NCBI RefSeq assembly: GCF_037176765.1
Contig: NC_090023.1
Location: 99,619,366-99,683,365, forward strand
Reading direction: 5' to 3'
Source of the DNA: Anolis sagrei
Lineage: Eukaryota; Chordata; Lepidosauria; Squamata; Anolidae
Length of the DNA stretch: 64,000 nt
Shown: piece by piece, positions 52,601 to 61,690 of the stretch
How positions within the stretch are numbered: the first letter of the stretch is position 1
Layout of the letters: each line of letters begins with the position of its first letter
Position numbers and translations under genes: made by a program
The notes under the pieces: generated by a model
Told to the model about the DNA's origin: nothing
Databases searched by the model: none
What the model saw: only the letters and a program-made list of their open reading frames with translations

Positions 52601-55600
52601 TCCCTAGCTTGAGGTTGGTGTTTTCCCACAACCCGTATTTACCTTAGCAGAAAATGTAACAGAAAAGAGATCTCATGAGCACAAGGAGGAAAAGTGAAAG
52701 CTTCTCATGTCACAGATGTTTATGCACATGTGACTCCTTGTCCCAGTTTATACTGAATCTGACCCCTAGGGCTAAACAACTTGGGGAAACCAGAATAAAC
52801 AGTCTACAGCCAATCTGACTTGCAGCAAATAATTTCCGTATATGCAAATACGGTGGCGTGTTAAAAACGAGGAAAAAGCAGTCTTTACTGAGGGTCCAAC
52901 TCTGTCACTCCTTTCCACCTGCTACTAAGGAGGCTGTCCAAGTCCTGAACCGGTGCTTGGCCGCTGTGATGGACTGGATGAGGGACAACAGATTGAAACT
53001 AAATCCAGACAAGACAGAGGTACTCCTGGTCAGTCGAAAGGCCAAACAGGGTATAGGGTTATAGCCTGTGCTGGACGGGGTTACACTCCCCCTGAAGGCG
53101 CAGGTTCGCAGTTTGGGAGTTCTCCTAGATTCATCGCTGAGCCTGGAGCCGCAGGTTTCGGCGGTGGTCAGGGGAGCTTTTGCACAATTAAAACTTGTGC
53201 GCCAGCTGCGCCCGTACCTTGGGAAGTCTGACTTGGCCACGGTGATCCATGCTTTGGTTACATCCCGTTTAGACTACTGCAACGCTCTCTACGTGGGGTT
53301 GCCTCTGAAGACTGCCTGGAAGCTGCAGCTAGTCCAACGCTCGACAGCTAGACTACTAACGGGTGTTGGGTACAGGGAGCACACCACTCCGCTATTACAC
53401 CAGCTCCACTGGCTGCCAATTAGCTTCCAAGCACAATTCAAAGTGCTGGTGTTAACCTATAAAGCCCTAAACGACTCCGGCCCTGTTTACCTCTCCGAAC
53501 GTATTCTCCCCTTTGAACCATCAAGATTATTAAGATCGTCTGGAGAGGCCCTGCTCTCGGTCCCACCGGCCTCGCAAGCGCGTCTGGTGGGGACAAGGGA
53601 CAGGGCCTTCTCGGTGGTGGCCCCTCGACTCTGGAACTCTCTCCCACTGGAGATCAGAACCGCCCCTTCTATCCTGACATTTAGGAAACAGGTGAAGACT
53701 TGGTTATGGAGACAGGCATTCGACGAGTGAGCCAACACCCTGAGATATGGATGGAGGATGATGAGCAGAGATTTTAGTGTGACGACTGACCATTATAGTT
53801 ATTGATTGTAATTGCCGTTTTAATGTTTTACTGTAATATGTATTATGTTTTATTGATTGTATGTGATATTATGGTTGGAAACTGGTCTGAGTCCCTCAAG
53901 AGAAGTGAGAAGGCCGGTATACAAAACTTTTAAATAAATAAAATAAAATAAATAAATAGTTACACTGCTCCAAATCCACTATCCACTCAAAATAATTCCA
54001 TATTTCAAATCAAAACAATTCCTATTTTTTAGCTACTAGGAACACCAAATTGTACATAGTCTCATACTCACCAGATCTTTAAGGAACCCACTATAAATAT
54101 TAGAGGCCACAACTGGGCTTTGCCCAGGTAAAAATAACATTTTGGCATTGTCTCAGGATTAATACTCGAGGCCAAATAGGGTATAGGATTACAGCCTGTC
54201 TTAGACAGGTTACACCTTTCCTGAAAACTCAGGTTTGCAGCTTGGGAGTTCTCATGGATTCTTTGCTGAGCATAGAACCCCAGGTCTTGGCAGTGGCCAG
54301 GGGAGCTTTTGCACAATTAAAACTTGTGCGCCAGTTGCACCCATACCTTGAGAAGCCAGATTTGGCCATGGTAGTCCACGCTCCTGTTACATCTACTGCA
54401 ACATGCTCTACATGGGGTTGCCTTTGAAGACTGTTCGAAAGCTTCAAGTAATCCAATGGGCATCACACAGATTGCTCACGAGTGCAGCATACAGGGAGCA
54501 CCCCTGTTACATCGGCACTACTGGCTTCCAGTCTGCTACCGACCACAATTCAAAGTGCTGGCTTAGTCTTTAAAATCCTAAATGGTTCTGATGCAGCTTA
54601 CCTATCCGAAGGTATCTCCCCCTATGAACCAGTTCAGGCGTAAAGATCTGCCCTACTCCCAGTCCCACCCCCTTCGCAGGTGGGACTGGTGAGGACGAGA
54701 GACAGGGGCTTCTTAGTAGTGGCCCCTTGACTTTGGAACTCCCTCCCCAGTGATATTAGATTAGCCTCCTCCCTTCCTGGTATTTAGGAGGAAAGTCAAA
54801 ACCTGGCTGTGGAACCAGGTATTTGGGGAATAGTGGCATAGCCACAGTGCAATATAAATCCACAAAAGCAATAGCGGGATTAGGTGAAATGTTTTAATAC
54901 GGTTTAATAGTACAGTATTTATATATTTTTCTTGATTTTAAAGTTTATTATGACGAGCATTGTATGTTTTTATATTTGAATATTTGCCAAGACTGGAAGC
55001 CATTTTTAGTCCCCTCTGGGATGAGCTAGAGCGAGGTAGAAATACACTATACTAAAATAAATAAATAAACTTCTGGTTCATCCTTTTTTTATTTTTTCAC
55101 CTCCTGCATTATCATGAATTAAAGGTATGCAAGCTATGTGCTTGAAAAAAGTCTGAATAAGATTTAATACTACAGTGGGTTGCTGTGAGTTTTTCAGGCT
55201 GTATGGCCATGTTCCAGAAGCATTCTCTCCTCACGTTTCATCTGCATCTATGGGAGGCATCTTCAGAGGTTGTGAGATATGATACTGTTCGTATCATAGA
55301 ACAGGGAAGCTGTATGTTTACATTGGCCTTGGGGAAAAAAACACATGAATATAAAATGTATTCCATCCAGTCAATTATTTAATTATTGTTACCTGAGAGA
55401 AGGTTGTGGAATGGTGTCAGGACTAGCTGGGACTTGTACACCTTTTTCCCATTCTTGTTTCCATGAATCCGCAAAAAGGTAATATTCATCAGGGTTAACA
55501 TGGTGAGAATCTGGCAGCTTCATGGCACTAATAAGATCTTTTCGAAACACCTACGTGGAGAGAAGACGAGAGAAATGATGCATGGGCAAAGAAAACAGTC

Positions 55601-58600
55601 CAAAAATGTTAAGCCATACAAAACCCCAACAGTACACCAACAGTACACCCCAACAGTACACCATATTAAAAAAAAAATCAAATATATGAACCTTTCACTA
55701 GTACCATATTGATCAAACTCCTGCCAGAATTAAGGAATGGGAACTGTATTATCATCTGATATCTGGATTTTTTTGGGGGGGTGTGTGTGTGTTTTTTTGG
55801 GGGGGGGTTGCATCAAGAAGACTGAAAATTTTTGCGTTTCTATCCCAAGTAAGCACTTTTGGGTATAGCATAAACTAGGAGTCTTGCCATTATCTGAATG
55901 CCGGATGTCCGCTAACCTTTGACACTGAAACCCATCAGGAGATTGCTTCTAATTCCCTATTTGCCAGGTTTGGGTAGGTCCAGAGTCCAAGCAACTGCAA
56001 GGGACCCACCCAGGGACAACGAGACAGAGAAAGATCTGCTCACAATCAGAAGGCAAGAAGAAAGAAATGTTCAAAAAGTCAATTTATTAAATAGCACATT
56101 TCTTTCCTTTGTATCTGCTTTTGAGACTACAAGATAAGAATGAAAGATTTAATCTCATTTTAGCTATAAGGGAGTAAAGGGCTATTCAAACTAATTACTT
56201 TAGGAACGCAGAGATTTCAATGAAACCAGTTCAGATTGAAAGAGTGGTCCTAATGAATACTGCTTAAAGGCAAATATGACACCTATTCATCATGTGTATT
56301 CTACTGTCATCTGGCTTCCATCTGTCTGCAATGTTAATCCTAAACACATCAGGCATTCAGTAGGTACATGCACATATTAAATGATCCCAGTCACTTCCTC
56401 TGGCTGCTGTTTTAAAACAAAAACAAACTGCACAAAAAGCGTAAGAGCATTTTGTCAGTTTTGAATTAACTTTAGGCCTGAGCACCTTTAGGCCTGAGCA
56501 CACGGCAAAATACAATCACTCATGTCTAAGCCTCAGACACTCTGTAGATGAGCAGTCACATAAAACTGCTAGTGACTCATGGGGGAGGGTGTAGGAGCTG
56601 GTGCCTCCATTTTTGTGCTTTGGGTGAGGCTGATATTAGAGCTGTGGAGAGTGGATAGAGGACAGAGAAGATGAGATAGAGAGAGACTGTATTATTGTGT
56701 ATATAGTTTTGTATATATCTTCTGAAGCAACAGAAGATAAAGCCATCATGCATACAGCAGTGAAAGAACATCTGTGTGTGAACTCTTTCTTACACAGTGA
56801 ATTTCCTGCATCGCTCAGGGTAGTGGTTCCCAACCTTATTTTGACCAGGGACCACTTAACTAGGAACCACTTAGACCAGGGACCACTCTCCAATGTAAGT
56901 ACCAACAGGGTTACAAATCAGTTTTCAGTCAACTTTAGATTCAGTTTGGTTACTTGGGGTGCTGATTCAGAAAATTGCATTGGATAGACCACATCAGCTC
57001 TAGTTTCTGATACAGAACATATGCCATCCTGTAGTTGCCATCAGCTCGCCCACAGAAAACCATATTTAATAAACAAGAGCTGAGGTGGTAGTAGGAATCT
57101 TTTATGGGTAATCCGTCTCTCCCCTCCTGACCTCTCTGTTGCCTCGACACTATTAGAGGGTTTCGCAAGACCAGTTGATCTTGTTGCTGTGTGGTTTCAA
57201 GGCAATCGTGTAGTAATGGTGAGGCCGAGGAGCATATTTTTGTCTTTGCAGACCACTGGTGGTCCACGGACCACAGGTTGGGAACCACTGGCTCAGGGGA
57301 TTCCGGGGCATAGCTGGCTTGTGGCTTGGCAACCCTTCCAGTAGACAAAAATACCTGACACATCTCACCTACTATCCAGTTTGGTATTTTCATCTCAATA
57401 TGAAACAATATGTTATTCCATATCAAGTACCACAGAATCACCCACATAGATGTTATTTGAAGTATGAGTGGGAATTGATGAACCCTTTGGAACTTATCAC
57501 TATACCACATTATTTTCACTATTTTCAATGCTGGCTTTGTCTGCTATTTGGAAGGCTCCAGAACTCCCTCGACCCTTGATTTAAGCCAAGCCTGCTCAAG
57601 CTATGGTCCTCCAGGTGTTTAGGACTCCAACTCCCAGAACCCCTATCCAGCTTGCCCAAAGGTCAAGAATTCAGGGCCTTTGGGGCCTGGCAATACTCTT
57701 GGCTGGGTCTGCAGGAAGTGTATGCGCTTTGAATGAGGGCATAATCCTAAGCATAACTGAGAACATTGTTTATCATGGTTCCTTATTTTAAAAAAACAAC
57801 CCAAGTGAACATGTGCAGACTTTTCACCCAACTGAGAAATGCGGGGATTAGATAATGGGATTGGAACAGACAGAAGGCTCAGGAACAAGACTAATTCTCC
57901 GTAAGGTGTCCAGAAACTTGAGATTCTCTAGAAATGGAAGCTAGTGCATAATCCAAAATCTTGAAATACAACAGCTCCAAATTAAAATGGCCAGAATAAA
58001 AAATATTCACATTTAAAACAATCACAAACAGGAAAAAAAATCATCTAATGAGATCAATGAGATTAGAACTCTTAACTGTACATACTTGGCTCTTACATTT
58101 GGTTAGTCATTTGTTAATTATTTCTCTGGATTACATTCCAAAGTGTATATGAAAAAGGTACAGTGAAATCAGTGGACTATATAATGCATTTTCCTTAAAT
58201 TTGGAAGCTACTCTGTTTTCTCCCTAACTTCCTTTTTTTCTTCTGGAGTTTTTTCTATATCCATGAGTGAGGGACAGCGGCATAAAATGGTTTAAATAAA
58301 TAAAAGGGATCTGAATGACAACATAAAGTGTGCTGCCTTGAATCCCACCCCATGAGACCCATTTATTTATTTAAATTCAATAAAAACATAGATTGATTGA
58401 TTAATAAATAAACAAAAAAGAACTTTAAAAATAATACATAAGACTACAAATGATTATGGTTTTGTCCACTTTAAGTCTCATTAAAAAAATGAAGATGTAT
58501 TGAGCACTTAAAAGTAAAAAAAAAAAAAAGCAGAAGGCAGATATGTTGGTAAACAATGATCACAGTAAACATGTAACTCAAGAACTTGAGAAAAACCATT

Positions 58601-61600
58601 CTTACCTCAGCAGGTTTCTTTTGTTCATTTGCTGGAGTTTTTGATTTGGTCCTGTACTTAGAACAAAATGAGAAAGACGTGGAAGGACCTGTATGAACAG
58701 AAACAAAAAGGTGGAAAGAATCAAAAGCTTCCCACAACACAGACTTTTCAAGAGCTTCCCCAAATTATAGACATTGTTGACTTTGACCTATCTTAAGTCA
58801 CTTATGATTTGAATATACGTATGGATTCAAAGTTGTTGTTGTTATAATTTATCTCTCCTGAAGGGGACTCAAAGCAGTTTAGCATAAAAGCATTAGTACA
58901 CAATTTAAAATATACAAATGTACAAACATTAAAACAGAATTAAATATAAAAAGTATTAAAAATGTACTGTTTGAAACCATTCAACGCATATTCAAGTTAA
59001 AACCACAGCACTTCCTGACTTGACCTTAAAAACCTTCATCTTTAAAAGCCTGCCTGAATGAAAAGGTTGAACAGAGTCAGTATCCCAAGTTAAACGGCAC
59101 ATAAAGGTTTCTTTTCATTCTAATAGAAAAAAAAGCAATGGCCAATCAACAACTTAAATCTGTAAGCTGCTAGCTGCAAGAGTCCTATCTGTTCATATGT
59201 GTATGCCTTCACATTGCCTATCAACATATGAATTTCATAGGGTTTCCCTTAGGCAAGGAATACTCAGAAATGGCTTTGACAGTTCCATTCTCTACAAGCT
59301 TCTGCAATTCTGGCTATAAACACATGCTAATTCAGTGCCAAGTTAAAGCTCATTTATTTGCTTACATATTTTATAGTACCATACTGGTTTTATTTACTCT
59401 ACTGAGTTTATGCTTTATGTTTTATGATTGTATTGGTTATCTTATGATATATTTCATCCTTTATGGCCATTTTACAGCATCATGATATTTTAGGATAAAA
59501 GAAATAATTCAACGACCTGAATGCAGTTACTAGTTCCAATTAAACAAAGCCCACTGAATCAGTTAAATTTACATGTTCACTTACTATTCAACAACTGGGT
59601 TCAATGAGTGTAATCTAGTTCAGAATGTCAATTAGATCCAGGGCAACAGAACCATTTATATGTATGACTAGATGTCCCCTGCCACGCATTGCTGTGTCCT
59701 AGTCTGTGCATATGTGTTTTGTGTGTGTATATGTGTGTTTGCATATATGTGTGTGTGGTTTTGTTCATGCGTTGTAATGTAATTTTTGTTTTTTGGCTTT
59801 TTAAGTGCCCTTTGCTGTGTTTTTCAGTGTTTTTATGAGTGATGGTCACTCATTGGCCTGATAGGTGTTTTGTGTCCAAATTTTGTGTCAATTCGTCCAG
59901 TGGTTTTTGAGTTATGTTAATCCCACAAATGGACATTACATTTTTATTTATATAGATAAGGAATTCCTTTTTGCCTGAGGGCCAAATTTATTTTTGGAGA
60001 TGTTCTGTTCTGGATGCACAAATCCACCATTGGTAGGATCAAAGCCAGAAGAATGGGACCACAAGTAACAGATTACTTGAATTTCATGATCTTATCACCA
60101 CCAATTCAGTTGAAAGAGAGACACTGGACTAGAAGCAGAAGGCTAAGAAATCAACAAATGATGAGATCACATGGAAGGTTGTAGACATTTGAGGAAGTCC
60201 AGAAGATTGAGAGGGTACAATCTGACCACAAGTCCCCCTTACTCTTACTTTCACTCCAAAAAAGATAATATAAACAATATAAAAAAAATTAAAACATGAT
60301 TTTAAAAAGTGCCTTCCTAACATTTTTGTAATATAGTGTTTAAAATGCTACTGGATCCCAAGTACAAATCAAAATGTGGCTTTCACATTATTTCCAAAAT
60401 AATAACCATCAATGCATGTGTCCACTATAATTCTTTGCTTATTAGGCACTCCATAAATGGCTATCAGGAGAAGCCCCTTCCAAGACTTCTCTCAAATCCC
60501 ATCAAGGAGGGAGACAGAGACAGAACTCCCGAACTCTCTCAACAGCCCTCTCTTTTACCTTAGAGAGAGAAACAGAAATCAGTGGTAAGCACACAAGAGT
60601 CAATGGCCAAGGAGGGTGGTGATTCTTTCACCACAAGGTCTACATAGTGCTACTGATGTGAAGGAGTTTGGCTTCCTCCTCCTCTCAGGCTGCTTTTCCA
60701 TGCTCTTAGCTGGATCTCAGACTGCTGAAATTAAGCAACTCTGGAATAGCATTTAAACATGATGGGGAAAGGGGCTCAGAGATGGTTTCCCAGCTAGAAA
60801 AGTCATCTCTTGCAGGCACATGGCGACTTTAGAGTATGCTTCCTCAACCTACTGATTTCTCAAATGTAATGAATTATACAAGTCCTAACATCACCGATCA
60901 GTGGCCACACTGACTGGAACTCATGCAACTGCCGCCCAAAATATTTAGATGGCATTGATGGATAATGATGTTTTAGGACATGCGTCACCACAATTAGAAG
61001 GTTTATTGTGAATTAGAGCTGTAGGCTCATATGACTAAAATGTGTTATGGAACCTAAAAGACACAGTGGACATTAAGGTTCACATTATAAAAACCGTTAG
61101 TCCTGATGGTGACACAGCACTCTCTTATTTCTGCTAAAGCAGAGTGACATGGCTATCTGTTTGGACAAATTTTAAATATAAGTAGTACTTCAAAATGAGA
61201 ACTGGGGGTCTGAAGGTGTACCCTTTTTATACTTGGCTTTGATTGATATGAAGTGTTTTATTAGGCATTCATCCCTGGTTCTGAAAACTTTTTCACAAAC
61301 CACAACCGAAAAATTCCACATCTCAAAGCCTCGGGATATATTCTTGAGTGCACACAATGTCTCTTGAATCAGCTTTTAAATTCTAAAGAGAGATAATTAA
61401 AAATGTACACTGAATATTCTTCTTTCAAATATTACGTTTTTGCTTTGTTTTATTTTTTTTCTCCCTTTATTAACACCAAACACCACAATGAGCAAGAAGG
61501 AAATCAAACGGAACAAGAAATGCATTTTTCTTCAGCAGTAAAAAAAGAGGTGTTACGGTTTGCCCACAAACCAGAGGAGAAAACCACAGGAAGGATGACA

Positions 61601-61679
61601 GATCAAAGGAAGGCTATAAGCACCACTTACTTTCATTGTCTGAACTGTCACTGCTGCTTAGATGCCTGTGGCGTTTCAT
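36009..61679 (-). CDS. JADE3 (PHF16), complete coding region
   Basis: Ten coding exons, 5' to 3' on the minus strand: 61631-61679, 58606-58688, 55393-55550, 52137-52327, 50351-50562, 47607-47774, 44107-44223, 40992-41465, 38363-38480 and 36009-36907. They total 2469 bp, 822 aa and TGA, against about 823 aa in human; all junctions are GT/AG and in phase. The protein starts [16 protein letters not shown]. Residues about 45-200 are EPL1-like. PHD1 has C205, C208, C222, C225, H230, C233, C246 and C249. The extended PHD spans about 257-367 (C257, C260, H278, C281, C314, C317, C327, C332, H337, C340, C364, H367). A conserved '[11 protein letters not shown]' helix region and a serine-rich tail follow. 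JADE3 is a nuclear scaffold that joins HBO1 (KAT7), ING4/5 and MEAF6 for histone acetylation. It lies 9.4 kb upstream of RGN on the same strand, as in human Xp11.3. Confidence 0.98.
37065..37285 (+). mobile_element. L2 LINE fragment
   Basis: GAGGCCCTGCTCTCGGTCCC and GGTGGGGACAAGAGACAGGG match the L2 coding end at 53540-53610. It is in JADE3 intron 9, antisense to the gene. Confidence 0.65.
37345..37452. mobile_element. hAT MITE, 5'-truncated
   Basis: TTTTGGCCTATAACTCCCAG and the inverse GGGAGTTGAAGGCCAATACA, ending CACAGGTTGTGAACCACTG, are the family at 44539-44674. Confidence 0.65.
37575..37878 (-). mobile_element. tRNA-derived SINE, antisense
   Basis: Reversed B-box and A-box heads (GGTTTAACCCACTGCGTCAC) lie at the high end, and GGTAAAGGTTTTCC at the low end. 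It matches the sense SINE at 14175-14482. It is in JADE3 intron 9. Confidence 0.7.
38363..38480 (-). CDS. JADE3 exon 9
   Basis: The acceptor is TTCTCTGTAG and the donor is GCAGCAG|GTAATG. The exon encodes [17 protein letters not shown] through INQEIAAG, residues 485-523. Confidence 0.95.
38948..39425. mobile_element. Element with about 150-bp inverted ends
   Basis: TCTTGAGGTTGTG...GACAGTTGGAAGTAGACAGT on the left is repeated inverted on the right (ACTGTCTACTTCCAACTGTC...CACAACCTCAAGA). On the minus strand the right arm has CTGATGAAG then CCGAAACGTC, a hammerhead-like pattern as in Penelope-like pLTRs. It is in JADE3 intron 8. Confidence 0.5.
39600..40075 (+). mobile_element. Sauria-type SINE
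   Basis: The head GGACTGTGGCGCAGCTGTCT has an A box, and GTGGTCATGAGTTCAAAGCC gives a B-box region. The tail TTGAATGTTTGCCATATATG, AATCCACCCTGAGTCCCC and AATAAATAAATAA is Sauria-like. It is in JADE3 intron 8. Confidence 0.75.
40505..40665 (-). mobile_element. LINE 3' tail with microsatellites
   Basis: (TTTA)n then GCGAAATTTATATCCTGCTC and CCCCGAAAGGGACTCAGAG are the reversed LINE end. (AAT)n runs from 40585 to 40623. It is in JADE3 intron 8. Confidence 0.55.
40992..41465 (-). CDS. JADE3 exon 8 (largest internal)
   Basis: The acceptor is TTTTTTGACAG and the donor is GAGAGG|GTAAGG. The exon encodes residues 327-484. It starts with the last part of the extended PHD ([18 protein letters not shown]...SYCLKH), then a linker, a helical segment ([19 protein letters not shown]) and a basic/acidic region to [13 protein letters not shown]. 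Confidence 0.97.
41590..41630. repeat. Perfect inverted repeat, 16-bp arms
   Basis: TAGGTTATAAATGTCA (41590-41605) and TGACATTTATAACCTA (41615-41630) are separated by 9 bases in JADE3 intron 7. Confidence 0.9.
42540..42945 (+). repeat. AT-rich minisatellite (about 187 bp x 2) plus LINE tail
   Basis: CATGTAATATTAC, AATAATATTGCA and ATAATATAATATATTGTATG recur about 187 bp apart. It ends AAGCTGCTCTGAGTCCCCTT and GGGATATAAATGTCATAAAT, a LINE 3' end. It is in JADE3 intron 7. Confidence 0.6.
42950..44106. other. JADE3 intron 7, no feature
   Basis: No repeat family or extra exon was recognised between the minisatellite and exon 7. Confidence 0.35.
44107..44223 (-). CDS. JADE3 exon 7
   Basis: The acceptor is TGCTTGTAG-like (TTTGCTTGTAG) and the donor is ATTCAG|GTATGT. 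The exon encodes [20 protein letters not shown] and [19 protein letters not shown], residues 288-326 of the extended PHD, with zinc ligands C314, C317 and nearby C324. Confidence 0.95.
44539..44674. mobile_element. hAT MITE
   Basis: It runs CAGTGATTCTCAACC to GGTTGAGGAACCACTG with long inverted arms. The flanks GCTTAGAA (44531-44538) and GCTCAGAA (44675-44682) match at 7 of 8. It is in JADE3 intron 6. Confidence 0.8.
45245..45530. mobile_element. hAT (Charlie-like) non-autonomous element
   Basis: It runs CAGAGCTTTCCAAAC to GTTTGGAAAGCTCTG with perfect 15-bp ends. AGCTAGAG is an exact 8-bp target duplication (45237-45244 and 45531-45538). It is in JADE3 intron 6. Confidence 0.88.
45540..46200. 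other. JADE3 intron 6, no feature
   Basis: No repeat family or extra exon was recognised here. Confidence 0.35.
46202..47252 (+). mobile_element. CR1 LINE, C-terminal half with 3' end
   Basis: FADDT (part of the RT catalytic motif) is followed by CR1-typical [25 protein letters not shown] and [20 protein letters not shown]. The 3' end is CTAACTATGATTCTATGA. The frame is broken at several points, so it is dead. A MITE interrupts it at 46964-47068. It is antisense to JADE3 in intron 6. Confidence 0.85.
46964..47068. mobile_element. PIF/Harbinger-like MITE inside CR1
   Basis: It starts GGGCCCTTCCACGCAGCCAC and ends GTGTGGAAGGCGCC. TGT flanks it on both sides (46961-46963, 47069-47071) and the CR1 sequence reads on across it, so the target duplication is 3 bp, as expected for PIF/Harbinger. 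Confidence 0.8.
47260..47606. other. JADE3 intron 6, no feature
   Basis: A poly-G spot near 47438-47450 is present. No exon or repeat family was recognised. Confidence 0.35.
47607..47774 (-). CDS. JADE3 exon 6
   Basis: The acceptor is TTTTGTCCCCAG and the donor is CCAGAG|GTTTGA. The exon encodes [18 protein letters not shown] (end of PHD1) and the first half of the extended PHD ([21 protein letters not shown]), residues 232-287. Confidence 0.97.
48244..48385. repeat. Two adjacent hairpins
   Basis: ACAGCTCTCTTTAGGGATGT (48244-48263) and its exact inverse (48265-48284) have a 1-nt spacer. A second inverted repeat (CTACACCTGAAATAATG... and ...CATTCTTTCAGGTGTAG, 48305-48385) has about 37-bp arms. 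Both share CTCTTTAGGGATGT. They are in JADE3 intron 5. Confidence 0.85.
48886..49516. mobile_element. TIR element with internal minisatellite
   Basis: CTGTATCTACTCGAGTATAA at the left and TTTATATTCGAGTGTATACA at the right are inverted ends. Inside, an ATTATTTTACTCTATT-type unit of about 30-40 bp repeats from 48955 to 49215. It is in JADE3 intron 5. Confidence 0.6.
49520..50350. other. JADE3 intron 5, mostly unique
   Basis: One half of a 45-bp direct repeat (AGATTTCTAATTTTTTGACA) lies at 50075-50120; its partner is at 50755-50800 on the other side of exon 5. Nothing else was recognised. Confidence 0.35.
50351..50562 (-). CDS. JADE3 exon 5
   Basis: The acceptor is TTTCTTCAG and the donor is CATCAG|GTTAGTG. 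The exon encodes residues 161-231: [37 protein letters not shown] and [12 protein letters not shown], which hold the first five zinc ligands of PHD1. Confidence 0.97.
50800..51280. other. JADE3 intron 4, no feature
   Basis: No exon, repeat or regulatory site was recognised. Confidence 0.35.
51285..51725. repeat. G-rich repeat block
   Basis: GGGCTGGGCTGGGCGGGAGT and repeated GGGGCAGG/GGGGCTGG motifs run to about 51470. Then two direct repeats of an AGGAAGGCARTGGCCTAGCTTCCTC unit occur about 112 bp apart. It is a possible G-quadruplex region, probably the relic of a GC-rich transposon, in JADE3 intron 4. Confidence 0.5.
51726..52136. other. JADE3 intron 4, no feature
   Basis: No repeat family or extra exon was recognised. 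Confidence 0.35.
52137..52327 (-). CDS. JADE3 exon 4
   Basis: The acceptor is TTTATTAATAG and the donor is GAAATGG|GTGAGA. The exon encodes residues 97-161: [40 protein letters not shown] and [18 protein letters not shown], an EPL1-like segment. Confidence 0.96.
52870..53955 (+). mobile_element. L2 LINE, C-terminal coding and 3' end
   Basis: A 220-aa open frame at 53068-53730 encodes the L2 RT thumb and C-terminus ([59 protein letters not shown]). [13 protein letters not shown] lies upstream in another frame. The tail ends AAATAAATAAAATAAAATAAA. The copy is 5'-truncated but the retained frame is intact over 220 codons, so it is fairly young. It is antisense to JADE3 in intron 3. Confidence 0.88.
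54165..55072 (+). mobile_element. Older L2 LINE copy
   Basis: It is the same part of L2 (CAGCTTGGGAGTTCTCATGG, GCACAATTAAAACTTGTGCG) with many more differences and indels. It ends AATACACTATACTAAAATAAATAAATAAA-like. It lies just after the younger copy in the same orientation, in JADE3 intron 3. Confidence 0.8.
55173..55280 (-). mobile_element. Penelope-like repeat fragment with hammerhead-like core
   Basis: On the minus strand it has CTGAAGATGCCTCCCATAG, GCAGATGAAACGTGAG and GAATGCTTCTGGAACATGG. It is the same family as 30560-30735. It is in JADE3 intron 3. Confidence 0.55.
55393..55550 (-). CDS. JADE3 exon 3
   Basis: The acceptor is TCTCCACGTAG and the donor is CTCAG|GTAACA. The exon encodes [40 protein letters not shown] and [13 protein letters not shown], residues 45-97. 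Confidence 0.96.
55560..56815. other. JADE3 intron 2, mostly unique
   Basis: It contains a small tandem repeat (CCAACAGTACA x3-4, 55625-55665), a G/T-rich run at 55770-55810 and a short direct repeat TTTAGGCCTGAGCAC near 56472-56502. No exon was recognised. Confidence 0.4.
56821..57290. mobile_element. hAT non-autonomous element with 8-bp TSD
   Basis: It starts TAGTGGTTCCCAACC and ends GGTTGGGAACCACTG. GCTCAGGG at 56813-56820 and 57291-57298 is an exact target duplication. The body matches 22079-22522. It is in JADE3 intron 2. Confidence 0.9.
57595..57700. mobile_element. hAT-like MITE fragment
   Basis: TGCTCAAGCTATGGTCCTCC and GGACTCCAACTCCCAGAACC resemble the MITE arm at 32670. Only part of one arm is clear. 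Confidence 0.4.
57705..58605. other. JADE3 intron 2, no clear feature
   Basis: Short A-rich and ATTT/ATTG runs occur near 58360-58420. No exon was recognised. Confidence 0.35.
58606..58688 (-). CDS. JADE3 exon 2
   Basis: The acceptor is TTCATACAG and the donor is GCTGAG|GTAAGA. The exon encodes [20 protein letters not shown] and NEQKKPAE, residues 17-44. Confidence 0.94.
58830..59050 (-). mobile_element. LINE 3' tail fragment
   Basis: TATAATTTATCTCTCCTGAA and GGGGACTCAAAGCAGTTTAG, followed by an A-rich internal segment, are a reversed L2-like end in JADE3 intron 1. Confidence 0.4.
59668..59956 (-). mobile_element. Helitron, short non-autonomous copy
   Basis: On the minus strand it begins TCTATATAAATAAAAATGT at 59956 after an A and ends CTAG at 59668 before a T. 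The terminal hairpin is CACAGCAATGCGTGGC. The body has AAACCACTGGACGAATTGAC and a (TG)n/(CA)n tract at 59700-59760. It is in JADE3 intron 1. Confidence 0.8.
59960..61620. other. JADE3 intron 1, no feature
   Basis: No repeat family or extra exon was recognised in this 1.6-kb stretch. Confidence 0.35.
61631..61679 (-). CDS. JADE3 exon 1 (first coding) with start codon
   Basis: The ATG is at 61679-61677 with A at -3 (AGGATGA). The donor is GAAA|GTAAGT. The exon encodes [16 protein letters not shown], close to the human N-terminus. The exon begins at 61690 after CTTCTTTCTAG, so the 5' UTR is spliced. An out-of-frame ATG lies 10 nt upstream. Confidence 0.94.
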
Positions 61680-61690
61680 CCTGACGCATC

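Noticed and set aside
53068-53730. 220-aa open frame as a host gene
   Set aside because: Its sequence is the C-terminal part of an L2 LINE reverse transcriptase and it sits antisense in a JADE3 intron with an L2 tail.
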